Assembly: GCA_902604795.1 (NCBI GenBank)
Contig: CACKZV010000009.1
Span: 1 to 42,522 of the forward strand
DNA length: 42,522 nt
DNA from: an uncultured Pelagibacteraceae bacterium
GTDB lineage: Bacteria > Pseudomonadota > Alphaproteobacteria > Pelagibacterales > Pelagibacteraceae
Direction: 5' to 3'
The notes beneath the pieces are model-generated. The model saw nothing but the letters and a program-made list of their open reading frames with translations. It was not told where the DNA came from and ran no database searches. Below, piece by piece: positions 16,240 to 24,855 of this stretch (the first letter of the stretch is position 1; every line of letters starts with the position of its first letter). The translations under genes were made by a program, and so were the position numbers.

Positions 16240-17097
16240 TTATCTCATTTTTTGAGTAAAAAACACAGAAGTTATGACAATTATTCCTCCTATTACAGTT
16301 ATTAAAGATGGAATCTCTCCAAAAATAAAAAATGTGAGAATTAAACCAAATACAGGGAACAAAGCATAGAATGGTAATACCCTATCTAAAGGATAAAATT
16401 TATAAAGATAGAACATCATTAAGTGTCCTAGTAAAGAAATAATTGCTCCAGCATATAAAACTGTAAACCAACTCTCTAAACTGATATTTTTTATTGTTTG
16501 GAAAGTATTACCTTCAAATATTGCAGATAATATTATTAAAATTACAAACCCTGTAAAGCTCATTATAGTATTTGTAAATTTAACATCTAATTCTTTTAAA
16601 TATCTAGAAAATACTTGGGATAGTCCGTAGAAAAAAGCCATACCACAAATAAGAAGAGACCCTATTATTTCCTCGACTACTTTTGGGTCAAAAGCAAGTA
16701 TAACAACACCAAAAAAAGATATCATAATTAATATCCATTTTTTATAACTTATTTTTTCATTTAAAAATATTGAGCTTAATATAATCCCAAAGGGAATTGA
16801 AAGTTGAGCACCAATTGTAATTGGTGCAAGTATACTTGATGCATTTATAGATAAATACAAAAACATATTCACTGCAACACCAAAACATAATGAAAAACCA
16901 ATTAAAGGAATAATATATTTTTTATCTATTATTTGAATTTTAAAAAATGGAATTAAACAAATAAAAACAACAGCCATTCTTAATGAGCCAAAAAGAATTG
17001 GTGGAATAGTGTCGTTTAATCCAAGCTTACCAGTTGGATATGCACTTCCTAATAAAAATACAACAAATAAAATAAGTAAAGTATGTTTTGCAGACAA
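16240..17097 (-). CDS. EamA/DMT family transporter
   Basis: A 285-residue inner-membrane protein with about ten hydrophobic segments arranged as two EamA repeats, typical of drug/metabolite transporters that usually export small metabolites. The first repeat holds LLGSAYPTGKLGL and PILFGSLRMAVVFICLIPFF, and the second holds YGLSQVFSRYLKEL. The start is TTG at 17097, three bases after the aldehyde dehydrogenase stop; no ATG fits the N-terminus. As the last gene of the operon it may move the pathway's substrate or product. Confidence 0.88.
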   Translation of the reverse strand: MSAKHTLLILFVVFLLGSAYPTGKLGLNDTIPPILFGSLRMAVVFICLIPFFKIQIIDKKYIIPLIGFSLCFGVAVNMFLYLSINASSILAPITIGAQLSIPFGIILSSIFLNEKISYKKWILIMISFFGVVILAFDPKVVEEIIGSLLICGMAFFYGLSQVFSRYLKELDVKFTNTIMSFTGFVILIILSAIFEGNTFQTIKNISLESWFTVLYAGAIISLLGHLMMFYLYKFYPLDRVLPFYALFPVFGLILTFFIFGEIPSLITVIGGIIVITSVFFTQKMR

Positions 17098-17100
17098 AAA

Positions 17101-18582
17101 TTATCTTATAGAGAAAGGATCTAAAGTTGGTTCATCAGATGTGTAATACCAAGTTGTCTTAACTCTAGTATAATCTTTAATTGAGTCCATTCCCGCTTCC
17201 TTTCCATATCCACTATCTTTAATTCCACCAAAAGGTGCTGAAGGAGAAATTAATCGATAAGTATTTACAAACGTTATACCTGCTCTTATTGCGTTAGAAA
17301 CTCTTAGGCCTCTCGAAAAGTCACTAGTATAAACTCCTGAAGATAATCCGTATTGATTATCGTTCATTTTCTCTATTACCTCTTTTTCTGTATCAAATTT
17401 CATAACTGATAAAACTGGTCCAAAAAGCTCATTTTCTGCGGTTGGAAGATTATGATTATCACATTCAATTATTGTAGGAGGAAAATAGTATCCCTCATTT
17501 GAAAATGGATGCCTTTCACCACCACATTTTATTTTTCCACCCTGTTCAGTGGTTTTTTTTATGTTTTTTTCAATAATTTCTAACTGTTTATAATTACTCA
17601 AAGGTCCCATTTCTGTGTCTGGATCCATGGGAGCACCAATTTTTATTTTTTCAGCTCTTTTTGTAAGTTTATCAAGGAACTCATCGTAAATTCCTTTTTG
17701 AAGATATAGCCTTGAACCTGCAATACAACTCTGTCCGCTAGCTCCAAATATTCCTGCGGTAATTCCATTAATAGCATTTTCTTGATGAGCATCATCAAAT
17801 ACTGCAACAGGACTTTTTCCTCCAAGTTCTAAGCTTACTTCTGATAAATTTTCTGCAGAATTTCTAATAATATGTCTTGCAGTTTCGGGCCCTCCAGTAA
17901 AAGCAACTTTTTCAACTAAATTATGTGTAGTTAAAGCTTTTCCACATGGGTCTCCAAATCCTGTGATAACATTTACTACTCCTTTAGGAATACCTGTTTC
18001 CTCTATCAATTTTGCAAATTCAAACATTACAGCTGGCGCAAGTTCAGAAGATTTAATAACTACCGTGTTTCCCATAGCTAAAGCAGGTGCAAGTTTTGTT
18101 GCAGTTAAAAACATTTGAGAATTCCATGGAACAATCGCAGCAATAACACCAATAGGTATTCTTGAGGTTATAGCTTGAATATTTGGTTTATCTATTGGTA
18201 GAACTGTACCCTCGACCTTGTCTGCCATACCAGCATAATAATCATAGTACTCTGCAATGTAATTTGCCTGCTTATTTGTTTCTCTAAAAAGTTTTCCTGT
18301 ATCTATAGTTTCAATTTTTCCAAGCAATTCCGCATTGTCTCTAAGCTTATTACCAATAGCTCTTAGAAACTTTGCTCTTTCACGCGGTAATATTTTAGGC
18401 CAATCTCCTTCAAAGGCTTTTTGAGCTGCTTGAACTGCTTTATCTACATCAGAAGCACTTGCCTCAGGAACAACTGCCCATGGCCTATTATCCTCTGGGT
18501 TTAAAGTTTCAAAAGTCTTTTTACTATCTGAGTCAACCCATTGTCCCCCTATAAACATTTTGTATTTTTTTAATTCAGGCAT
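17101..18582 (-). CDS. NAD(P)-dependent aldehyde dehydrogenase
   Basis: About 493 residues, standard size for the aldehyde dehydrogenase superfamily, which oxidises an aldehyde to its acid. The cofactor segment IVPWNSQMFLT, the SLELGGKSP motif with the general-base glutamate, and GASGQSCIAGSR with the catalytic Cys286 are all present, as is the EIFGPV-like ENELFGPVLSV. I place the start at ATG 18582 (MPELKKYKMFIGGQWV), overlapping the upstream hydrolase by eight bases; a start at 18606 would add eight residues. Its place after a TPP enzyme and a hydrolase suggests oxidation of an aldehyde released in that pathway. A betaine-aldehyde dehydrogenase role cannot be excluded given the BetA-like gene further right. 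Confidence 0.93.
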   Translation of the reverse strand: MPELKKYKMFIGGQWVDSDSKKTFETLNPEDNRPWAVVPEASASDVDKAVQAAQKAFEGDWPKILPRERAKFLRAIGNKLRDNAELLGKIETIDTGKLFRETNKQANYIAEYYDYYAGMADKVEGTVLPIDKPNIQAITSRIPIGVIAAIVPWNSQMFLTATKLAPALAMGNTVVIKSSELAPAVMFEFAKLIEETGIPKGVVNVITGFGDPCGKALTTHNLVEKVAFTGGPETARHIIRNSAENLSEVSLELGGKSPVAVFDDAHQENAINGITAGIFGASGQSCIAGSRLYLQKGIYDEFLDKLTKRAEKIKIGAPMDPDTEMGPLSNYKQLEIIEKNIKKTTEQGGKIKCGGERHPFSNEGYYFPPTIIECDNHNLPTAENELFGPVLSVMKFDTEKEVIEKMNDNQYGLSSGVYTSDFSRGLRVSNAIRAGITFVNTYRLISPSAPFGGIKDSGYGKEAGMDSIKDYTRVKTTWYYTSDEPTLDPFSIR

Positions 18583-19348
18583 TTTGTATATGATCTTTAA
18601 TTGCATTATTTACATCATATGAGCATTCAATGCTACATAGATGTTTACCTACAGGTATTATTTTTACTTCAGAGTTTTTAATTTTCTTACTTAGATTATT
18701 AGACATTTCTGGAGTTGAGCCTACATCACCTTCTCCAGTCATCACAAGTGTTTTGACATTAATATTTTCAAATTTTTCGTTATCTTCGTGATTTACAAAC
18801 AATGAGTAAACTTTAATAAAGTTATCCATATTATTCTTTCTAAGAATTGAGAAAATTTTATCTAAAATTTGAGGATTTTTCTCAATAAAATCCTTATTAA
18901 ACCATCTTTGGAGTGCGTCTTTTGTCAGTTTTTTATCTTTTTTTGTCTGTTCAAACCTTTCATTTACTATCTTCTGTTCATTATCAGATCTATTAAATAT
19001 TGAGCACAACAATGTTAGGGATTTCAATCTATTACTAAATCTCGTTGCAAAGTTTCTTGCAATCAATGAGCCTATTGAAAATCCAACAAGGTGAATTTTA
19101 TCAAATCTTAATTCATCAATAAGATCAATAATTTGATCTGAAAAATCATCAAAACTTATTTTCTCTTTATTTAAAGGAGTTCTACCGTGTCCAAGGATAT
19201 CGTAAATTAAAACCGTATTATCAAATTCATTAATTTGTGGATCCCATATATTATGATCAAGACCCACACCATGAATAAATACAATTGGAATTCCTTCTTT
19301 TTGATTTAGTTTATAAAATGTACCTTTAGAATCTGTTGCATTGATCAT
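18575..19348 (-). CDS. Alpha/beta hydrolase (3-oxoadipate enol-lactonase-like)
   Basis: A 257-residue alpha/beta-hydrolase. The oxyanion region is FIHGVGLDHNIWD, the nucleophile elbow is GFSIGS with Ser91, and the catalytic His lies in the VGKHLCSIE segment near the C-terminus. The acidic residue is probably in the TGEGDVGSTP loop. It hydrolyses an ester, lactone or similar bond, but the substrate is unknown. It resembles the hydrolase at 32276-33046, sharing the RWFxxDFIEKNP segment and the MTGExDxGxTP loop. Two bases separate it from the DUF1185 gene upstream. Confidence 0.88.
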   Translation of the reverse strand: MINATDSKGTFYKLNQKEGIPIVFIHGVGLDHNIWDPQINEFDNTVLIYDILGHGRTPLNKEKISFDDFSDQIIDLIDELRFDKIHLVGFSIGSLIARNFATRFSNRLKSLTLLCSIFNRSDNEQKIVNERFEQTKKDKKLTKDALQRWFNKDFIEKNPQILDKIFSILRKNNMDNFIKVYSLFVNHEDNEKFENINVKTLVMTGEGDVGSTPEMSNNLSKKIKNSEVKIIPVGKHLCSIECSYDVNNAIKDHIQNA

Positions 19349-19350
19349 TA

Positions 19351-19938
19351 TTATTTTGGTTCAATGCCCATCTCCTTCATATCTTGGTACCTATCGCCTG
19401 TTCTTGCGTGAGCTCTACCTGTCGAAGCGCCACCAATTGCAATAACGATTTCATCATCAAATGGAGCATCATGAATTGTAAACTCATGTGTAAGATAATA
19501 TGGTCTTAAACCAGAGTCGGTTTTGTGCATCATTGGGATAGATATTTTGGATCCAGCTGGACCTCTTGTATTCGTAAAACTTAAATAAGAAGTTCCTCCA
19601 ACAGCGTCTCTGAATTTATTACCAAATCTTAATGTATGAATAAATGCTGATGCATGCTCTATTTCTCCATTCAGTCCAACTACACCTGCTTTGCCATATG
19701 CTAATATTTTATCAGGAGAGCCTATTTCTTTTATAAGTTCAGGAACCAATAAATCTCCGAGTTTAGGAGCTAGATCTAAAATAATGGGCTTTAAGTCTTC
19801 TACAAAACCTTTTCCATCCCATGGATTTTTAAAAACTGCAGCAACAGAAACCATCACAACTGGTTCTTTAGCTTCTTTTCCACCTTCAATAAAAGTTTTA
19901 TCTACAAATTTAGTAAACTTACGTAATTCTAATTTCAT
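19351..19938 (-). CDS. Amino acid synthesis (DUF1185, PF06684) family protein
   Basis: A 195-residue protein matching the DUF1185 family, which databases call amino acid synthesis protein although its biochemical role is not established as far as I know. Recognisable stretches are MVSVAAVFKNPWDGKGFVED near the N-terminus, AYGKAGVVGLNGEIEHASAF in the middle, and ASTGRAHARTGD near the C-terminus, all strongly conserved-looking. It overlaps the TPP enzyme as ATGA and lies two bases before the hydrolase, so it belongs to the same pathway. Members often sit beside flavin monooxygenases in my recollection, as here. Confidence 0.82.
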   Translation of the reverse strand: MKLELRKFTKFVDKTFIEGGKEAKEPVVMVSVAAVFKNPWDGKGFVEDLKPIILDLAPKLGDLLVPELIKEIGSPDKILAYGKAGVVGLNGEIEHASAFIHTLRFGNKFRDAVGGTSYLSFTNTRGPAGSKISIPMMHKTDSGLRPYYLTHEFTIHDAPFDDEIVIAIGGASTGRAHARTGDRYQDMKEMGIEPK

Positions 19939-21635
19939 TTTTTAATTCTATGTGTAAAGCTATCTCTCCTAAAACTGTATAACGCTTTTGGATCTACATC
20001 AACATCTATAACAACTGGTTTATTTACTTTTAATGCACTTTTTACTGCTTCATTAACTTCTGATAATTTTTTAACTTTAATTCCCTTAGCACCATACAGT
20101 TTAGCAACTTCATCAAAGGGAGGGCTTTGAATGTCAGCTCCTAGATATCTTTCACCATAAAAATCTTTTTGATAAGCTTTTTCTGCTCCCCAACTTTTGT
20201 TGTTCATCACTATTGTAATTGTGTTTATTCCATGTTCCACAGCTGTACTTAATTCTGAAATAGTCATTCCGAAACCACCATCACCCATTAAACTAACGAC
20301 AGTTTTATTAGGTTTTGCAACCTTTATGCCTAAGCCACATGCAAATGAGAAGCCTACTAAACCAAAATCAAGGGGAGTGAAAAGCGCAGGAGGATTGTAA
20401 TATTCTAAAGCATCTGTTGCTTGAAGGCAGAGTGTGCCAGCATCGAGTGTTATTGCAGTATTTTTCGGTAGTATTTTTCTTAATTCTTTGAATAGACCGT
20501 TTGGTTGGATTGGAAAATTTTTTGACTTTATATTATCTCTATTTATAAGAAATTTTGATCTCTCTAACAAAAAACTATTTGTCCACTCTTTGTAATTGAA
20601 AATTTTCTTTTGTTTTCTTAATTCAGCTAAAATTTGATCTGTCACCAGAGCAGCATCCCCATGAATACCCACATTAACTGGAAAGTATCTTCCTATCATT
20701 GTTTTTTCTAACTCAATTTGTACAATTTTCGCGTTTTTATTTATATTGTCATACGAATAGAAAGTGGAATTGAAACCAAGTCTTGTACCAATTGCAATAA
20801 TTAGCTCTGCTTCTTTGACTAATCTTGATGCAACAATATTTCCTCTAGGCCCCATTTGTCCTGCATTTAACTTATGACTGAATGGAATTGCATCTCCATG
20901 TCCTGCTGCAGTTACAATTGGAATATTTAAAAATTCAGCAAGCTTTGTTACAGACTTAAATTTTGAATTATATTTTATTCCTCCTCCAGCAACAATCACA
21001 GTTTTTTTTGAGTTGAGAATAAGTTTTACAGTTCTGTCAATTGAATTCTTTTTACTTTTTAAGTCACTTTCAGTTTTATAGGATTTTTTATTTTCATTAA
21101 TCTTAAACTTTGCAGTATCAGAAAGAACATTTCTTGGAAGATTTATACAAACTGGTCCTCTTCGAGGCGACATTGCAAGATTAAAAGCATCTCTAAAAGC
21201 CACTGGTATATGACTTGCCTTTTTTACTGTCCAAGTTTTTTTTGTTATAGGATCAAAAAGCGATTGTTGGTCAAGTCCTTGAAAGGCATCTTCCATCTTG
21301 TCTTTAGTAGAATATAAACCTGCAATAGATACCACAGGAGAAAATGCTGCTTTTGCTTGCGCTATGCCTGTAACGAGATTAGTTGCTCCGGGACCGTTTT
21401 GACCAGCAATTATTACACCTGGTTGATTAGAAGCTCGTGCATATCCATCTGCCATATGCGTTCCAGTTCTTTCGTCTCTTACACCGATAAATTTAATTTT
21501 TTTTTCATGATACAACGCATCAAACATTTCCATTGTAGCTGAACCAATTAAACCAAAGACATGTTTAACTTTTTCTTTTTTTAGAGATTTCACTGCCGCT
21601 TGACCACCGGTCAAGGTATTCTTGGACTTAATCAC
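19935..21635 (-). CDS. Thiamine pyrophosphate-dependent enzyme (acetolactate synthase-like)
   Basis: A 566-residue protein with the three-domain layout of ThDP decarboxylases and carboligases. The N-terminal pyrimidine domain has the activating Glu55 in GVRDERTGTHMADGYAR and the GQNGPGATN loop; the central domain has the AGGGIKYNSKF strand; the C-terminal domain has the cofactor motif MGDGGFGMTIS ending in MNNKSWG. It is not a biosynthetic acetolactate synthase by context: no small subunit is present and it lies in a catabolic-looking operon. Cleavage or decarboxylation of a 2-oxo acid, feeding the nearby aldehyde dehydrogenase, is a plausible inference. Some resemblance to sulfoacetaldehyde acetyltransferase (FGLIGSATM) is noted but weak. 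GTG start at 21635 overlaps the monooxygenase stop. Confidence 0.88.
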   Translation of the reverse strand: MIKSKNTLTGGQAAVKSLKKEKVKHVFGLIGSATMEMFDALYHEKKIKFIGVRDERTGTHMADGYARASNQPGVIIAGQNGPGATNLVTGIAQAKAAFSPVVSIAGLYSTKDKMEDAFQGLDQQSLFDPITKKTWTVKKASHIPVAFRDAFNLAMSPRRGPVCINLPRNVLSDTAKFKINENKKSYKTESDLKSKKNSIDRTVKLILNSKKTVIVAGGGIKYNSKFKSVTKLAEFLNIPIVTAAGHGDAIPFSHKLNAGQMGPRGNIVASRLVKEAELIIAIGTRLGFNSTFYSYDNINKNAKIVQIELEKTMIGRYFPVNVGIHGDAALVTDQILAELRKQKKIFNYKEWTNSFLLERSKFLINRDNIKSKNFPIQPNGLFKELRKILPKNTAITLDAGTLCLQATDALEYYNPPALFTPLDFGLVGFSFACGLGIKVAKPNKTVVSLMGDGGFGMTISELSTAVEHGINTITIVMNNKSWGAEKAYQKDFYGERYLGADIQSPPFDEVAKLYGAKGIKVKKLSEVNEAVKSALKVNKPVVIDVDVDPKALYSFRRDSFTHRIKK

Positions 21636-22801
21636 GATACTTTTTTAACTTCAGTATCTAGATCATCTTTAAAGTTAGGCATTACTTTTTCAGTGAATAG
21701 TTTAATACTTTTCATGCAATCTTCATGTTTAACACCCGGAAAGTTAGACCAGACTTGAAGATTTTGAAGATTAAGCTCTGATTGAAGTTCTTTAATCTTA
21801 TCTGTTACATATTCAGGAGTACCAAATAACATATTTCGCTTATGTAAAAACTCGTAATTAAGAAGATCTAATTTACCCTTTGTTTCTGGAAGTTCTTCAC
21901 CGGGATCCATATGATTACCAAGACCTCTCCAATGACAAACCCATTTCATATAATTTACCATATGTTGTCCTGCTTTTTCTTTAGCCTCTTCCATAGTATC
22001 AGCAACAAACATATCTCTAACGAGAGTAACACCTTCACCTAAAGGAACATTTTTTTTAGTAACTTCCGATCTTTTATTTTTGTAAGCTTCAAATCTTATT
22101 TTCAATGCTTTAACTGTAGGTATCCACATAATTACATTTATGTTATTTTCTGCAGCCCACTCTATAGATCTTATACCATCAACAACTTGATGTATTGGAG
22201 GGTGTGGATTTTGATAAGGTTTTGGAAGAACACTAATTTTTTTCATTGTGTTATCTTCCATATTCATAAATTCTTCACTTGGCGGGCTCATGTCATGCTG
22301 CCAAACATAATTTGGTGAAGGGTAAGTATAAAATTCTCCATCATGATTAAAAAATTTTTCTGACCATGCTTTTTTTAAAATTTCTAATGTTTCAGCAAAT
22401 AATCTAAAATTTTTTGCCTGATCTTTTAAATCTGCCTCTTTGTTTAAATTAATTGCCTCTCTTCCATAAACTCCTCTAGCAACACCAACTTCTACTCTTC
22501 CTTTTGAAAGTTGATCAAGTGTAGCAATATCTTCTGCTAATCTTATAGGATTATGAAAAGTTATTACATTTGCTGCTTGTCCTATTCTTATATTTTTTGT
22601 TCTTGCTGCAGCATCTGCTCCTAGCATTAGGGGATTGGTACACGACTCCATTCCTTCATGGTTAAAATGGTGTTCAGTAAACCAAATTGAATTCCAATTG
22701 TTTTGATCACAATATTCGGTGATCTGTTTAGTTTCATCTAATAATTTATGATACGGTTTGTGTGTCCAATTTGTAGTATTACAAAAATAACCAAACTTCA
22801 T
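21632..22801 (-). CDS. Luciferase-like (LLM class) flavin-dependent monooxygenase
   Basis: About 389 residues with the TIM-barrel pattern of bacterial luciferase-like oxygenases, which use reduced FMN and oxygen. Motifs are WFTEHHFNHEG near residue 42, RIGQAANVITFHNPIRLAEDIA near 75-96, and LSKGRVEVGVARG near 105, followed by the AETLEILKKAW helix. A longer frame starts at 22843, but ATG 22801 is preceded by the best ribosome site in the window (AAAGGAGG, four bases away), so that start is firm. It heads the operon that continues to the EamA transporter at 16240. Substrate unknown; a flavin reductase is not in the window. Confidence 0.9.
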   Translation of the reverse strand: MKFGYFCNTTNWTHKPYHKLLDETKQITEYCDQNNWNSIWFTEHHFNHEGMESCTNPLMLGADAAARTKNIRIGQAANVITFHNPIRLAEDIATLDQLSKGRVEVGVARGVYGREAINLNKEADLKDQAKNFRLFAETLEILKKAWSEKFFNHDGEFYTYPSPNYVWQHDMSPPSEEFMNMEDNTMKKISVLPKPYQNPHPPIHQVVDGIRSIEWAAENNINVIMWIPTVKALKIRFEAYKNKRSEVTKKNVPLGEGVTLVRDMFVADTMEEAKEKAGQHMVNYMKWVCHWRGLGNHMDPGEELPETKGKLDLLNYEFLHKRNMLFGTPEYVTDKIKELQSELNLQNLQVWSNFPGVKHEDCMKSIKLFTEKVMPNFKDDLDTEVKKVS

Positions 22802-22805
22802 TAAG

Positions 22806-22829
22806 CCTCCTTTAAAAATTAATTTAAAG
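22806..22829 (-). promoter_or_regulatory. Strong ribosome binding site overlapped by a small hairpin
   Basis: AAAGGAGG (22806-22813) decides the start at 22801. The inverted repeat CTTTAAA/TTTAAAG with a six-base loop (22810-22829) shares its inner arm with the AAAG of the ribosome site and could weakly mask it. Confidence 0.5.
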
Positions 22830-22901
22830 ACGACCGATCCCACTTTCGTATATGATTTTACGACGAGTTATGTATCGCTTTATGTAATAATATTATTATT
22901 C

Positions 22902-23873
22902 TTACCTTTGATATTCAACGAATTTTTTAAGGGATTTATTAAGAAATTTATCATATCTGATACCACTTTTTGCTAATTTCTTATTATTAAGAAATGAAAG
23001 ATTCATTTTAAAGTCATATGAGGGTTCAAAAAAGAAAGGTACTGAAAGCCTTTTTTGCTTGTTCCATAATACCCTATGATTAGTTGCTTTAAACTTGCCT
23101 TTGCTTAAATATTCTAGCGCTCTACCTGTATTCACTACCAAGGCATTTTTATTGAAAGGGACATTATACCATTTTTTTGTTTTTCGGTTTTGAACTTGCA
23201 AGCCACCTTTTTTGTTTTGATATAAAACTGTGAAAATACCACTATCAACATGCGTTTCACATCCAAGTGCTACCCCATCTTCTTTAGATATTTCGACTGG
23301 TTTAGATTGATTAGAGTAATAATTAAATCTTAAAGTACTGAGTGTTTTAAGTCTTGAAAAAACTTTTTTAGATAAATTAGTGTCTTTTTTATAAATCTTT
23401 ATAATACTTTTAAAAAGAGTTTCGCTAAGATTAAATAAATTTTCATAATAATCAGATAGTTTTTTGATAGATTGTTTGTTAAATGATTTTTCTATGCTCA
23501 AATGCTCGATGTATTGAGTTTTAGTTTTTTTGGAAAAACCCTTTGTCACTTTCAAATCACCTAAGTCTAATCCTTCTTTTCCATTAACATCATTTGGAAA
23601 ATATCCTCGATAAATATTTTTGTTCTTTTTATTCCATTTCTTTGGAGCTAACTTAAATTTGTTGTTTTTATTTGATTTAAAAAAATTTTCTCCAATTTTG
23701 CATACTTTATTTATTTGTTTGAATTTAATTCCATGACCAATTATTTGAAAAAAACCAACTTCGACACAGGCTTTTTCAATTTCTCTTATTATTTTTAATG
23801 TTGCTTTTGAATTGAAGTTTTTTTTTAGAATAGGATTAATATTGATTGTTGGAATATAGTTTTTTCTTATCAT
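22902..23873 (-). CDS. Isopenicillin N synthase-like Fe(II)/2-oxoglutarate oxygenase
   Basis: A 323-residue protein of the plant-type/IPNS dioxygenase family. The N-terminal DIOX_N part shows ACVEVGFFQIIGHGI near residues 35-50. The beta-helix core has the iron ligands His208 and Asp210 (ETHVDSG) and His266 (NHRVLW), and an Arg-x-Ser pair in KRLSVPFFF near residue 277 that binds the 2-oxoglutarate carboxylate. The protein is unusually lysine-rich. It overlaps the upstream transporter as ATGA and closes the operon; about 100 bases without a gene follow before the monooxygenase, holding an AT palindrome and the next leader. Substrate unknown. Confidence 0.88.
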   Translation of the reverse strand: MIRKNYIPTININPILKKNFNSKATLKIIREIEKACVEVGFFQIIGHGIKFKQINKVCKIGENFFKSNKNNKFKLAPKKWNKKNKNIYRGYFPNDVNGKEGLDLGDLKVTKGFSKKTKTQYIEHLSIEKSFNKQSIKKLSDYYENLFNLSETLFKSIIKIYKKDTNLSKKVFSRLKTLSTLRFNYYSNQSKPVEISKEDGVALGCETHVDSGIFTVLYQNKKGGLQVQNRKTKKWYNVPFNKNALVVNTGRALEYLSKGKFKATNHRVLWNKQKRLSVPFFFEPSYDFKMNLSFLNNKKLAKSGIRYDKFLNKSLKKFVEYQR

Positions 23874-24820
23874 CTATTTGTTGGTGTATCTGTAGCAATC
23901 ATTTGTCCGCGTACTTTTTCTCTAAAATAAATATACGCACCAGCACCAATAATTATTGTTGCTCCAAGAAAAGTTCTTGGTACTGGAATTGTTTCAAATA
24001 ATATGTAACCAGCTACCATTGCAAACACTATGTATGAATACTCAAATAATGAAACAACCGATGGTGAGGCAATACTATAAGCAGTAAATACACAAAAAAA
24101 CGAAATCGATGCAACGATTCCCATAATTAAAACATAAGGCCAAGCCCCCCCTGGATTAGTAAACCATTCTCTCACAATAAATTGCAAAGTTGGATCTGTA
24201 AAAGTATTAAATTTTCCATCACCACTAACAAAAAATATTACCAAACTTGCAAATAATGCAAAAATATAAAGCCATGTCATTTGAGTATAGATAGTATCTT
24301 TATCAGATGTATATTTTGTTATAGTCATCGAGATTGAATAACAAAGAGCACATGCTACAGGTGCTAATTTAAAGAAATTAAAATCATCTAAAGATGGATT
24401 TAAAACAATCAATACACCAATAAATCCAACTACTATTGCACTCCATCTTCTAATTCCAATTTTTTCTTTTAAGAAAAATTTAGCAAACATAGACATAAAG
24501 AACGGGCAGGAGAAAAATAGTGCACTTGTCATAGCAAGTGTCATAAAGGTCAGTGAAATATAAAAAAAACTAAAACCAAAGAAAAAACATATAACTCTTA
24601 TTAGTGTTAATAATGGGTAATGTGTTTTTAAAGATATTGTTTTTTTAGTTATTAAAACAAAGGATAGCAAAAATACTGATTGTATAAGGGTTCTTCCAAA
24701 GTAAAGCTCGAATAAAGCAATATCCTCAAAAATAAACTTAATTAGAGAATCTTGTATTGAAAAAAAAGCCATACCAGTCATTATAAAAAAAATACCTCTG
24801 GTATTTTGGTTTGTATCCAT
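23870..24820 (-). CDS. EamA/DMT family transporter
   Basis: A 316-residue inner-membrane protein with ten predicted hydrophobic segments in two EamA repeats. The first repeat starts GIFFIMTGMAFFSIQDSLIK, with ELYFGRTLIQSVFLLSF next and a MTSALFFSCPFFMSMFAKF helix closing it; the second includes YSISMTITKYTSDKD and SVVSLFEYSYIVFAMVAGY. It is similar in architecture but clearly different in sequence from the transporter at 16240. It starts 35 bases after the GMC gene and overlaps the oxygenase that follows, suggesting transport linked to those enzymes. Confidence 0.88.
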   Translation of the reverse strand: MDTNQNTRGIFFIMTGMAFFSIQDSLIKFIFEDIALFELYFGRTLIQSVFLLSFVLITKKTISLKTHYPLLTLIRVICFFFGFSFFYISLTFMTLAMTSALFFSCPFFMSMFAKFFLKEKIGIRRWSAIVVGFIGVLIVLNPSLDDFNFFKLAPVACALCYSISMTITKYTSDKDTIYTQMTWLYIFALFASLVIFFVSGDGKFNTFTDPTLQFIVREWFTNPGGAWPYVLIMGIVASISFFCVFTAYSIASPSVVSLFEYSYIVFAMVAGYILFETIPVPRTFLGATIIIGAGAYIYFREKVRGQMIATDTPTNR

Positions 24821-24855
24821 GAGACACCTATATCAAATCAGTAGTAATAATAATA

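Noticed and set aside
19935..21635. TPP enzyme as sulfoacetaldehyde acetyltransferase (Xsc)
   Set aside because: Only a short FGLIGSATM resemblance; no phosphotransacetylase or taurine genes are adjacent.
22802..22843. Longer start for the luciferase-like monooxygenase at 22843
   Set aside because: It would add 14 non-conserved residues, while a strong AAAGGAGG fits ATG 22801.
22885..22898. Palindrome TAATAATATTATTA after the IPNS-like gene
   Set aside because: Purely A/T and in a low-complexity stretch; no T-tract or GC stem, so neither a terminator nor a convincing operator.
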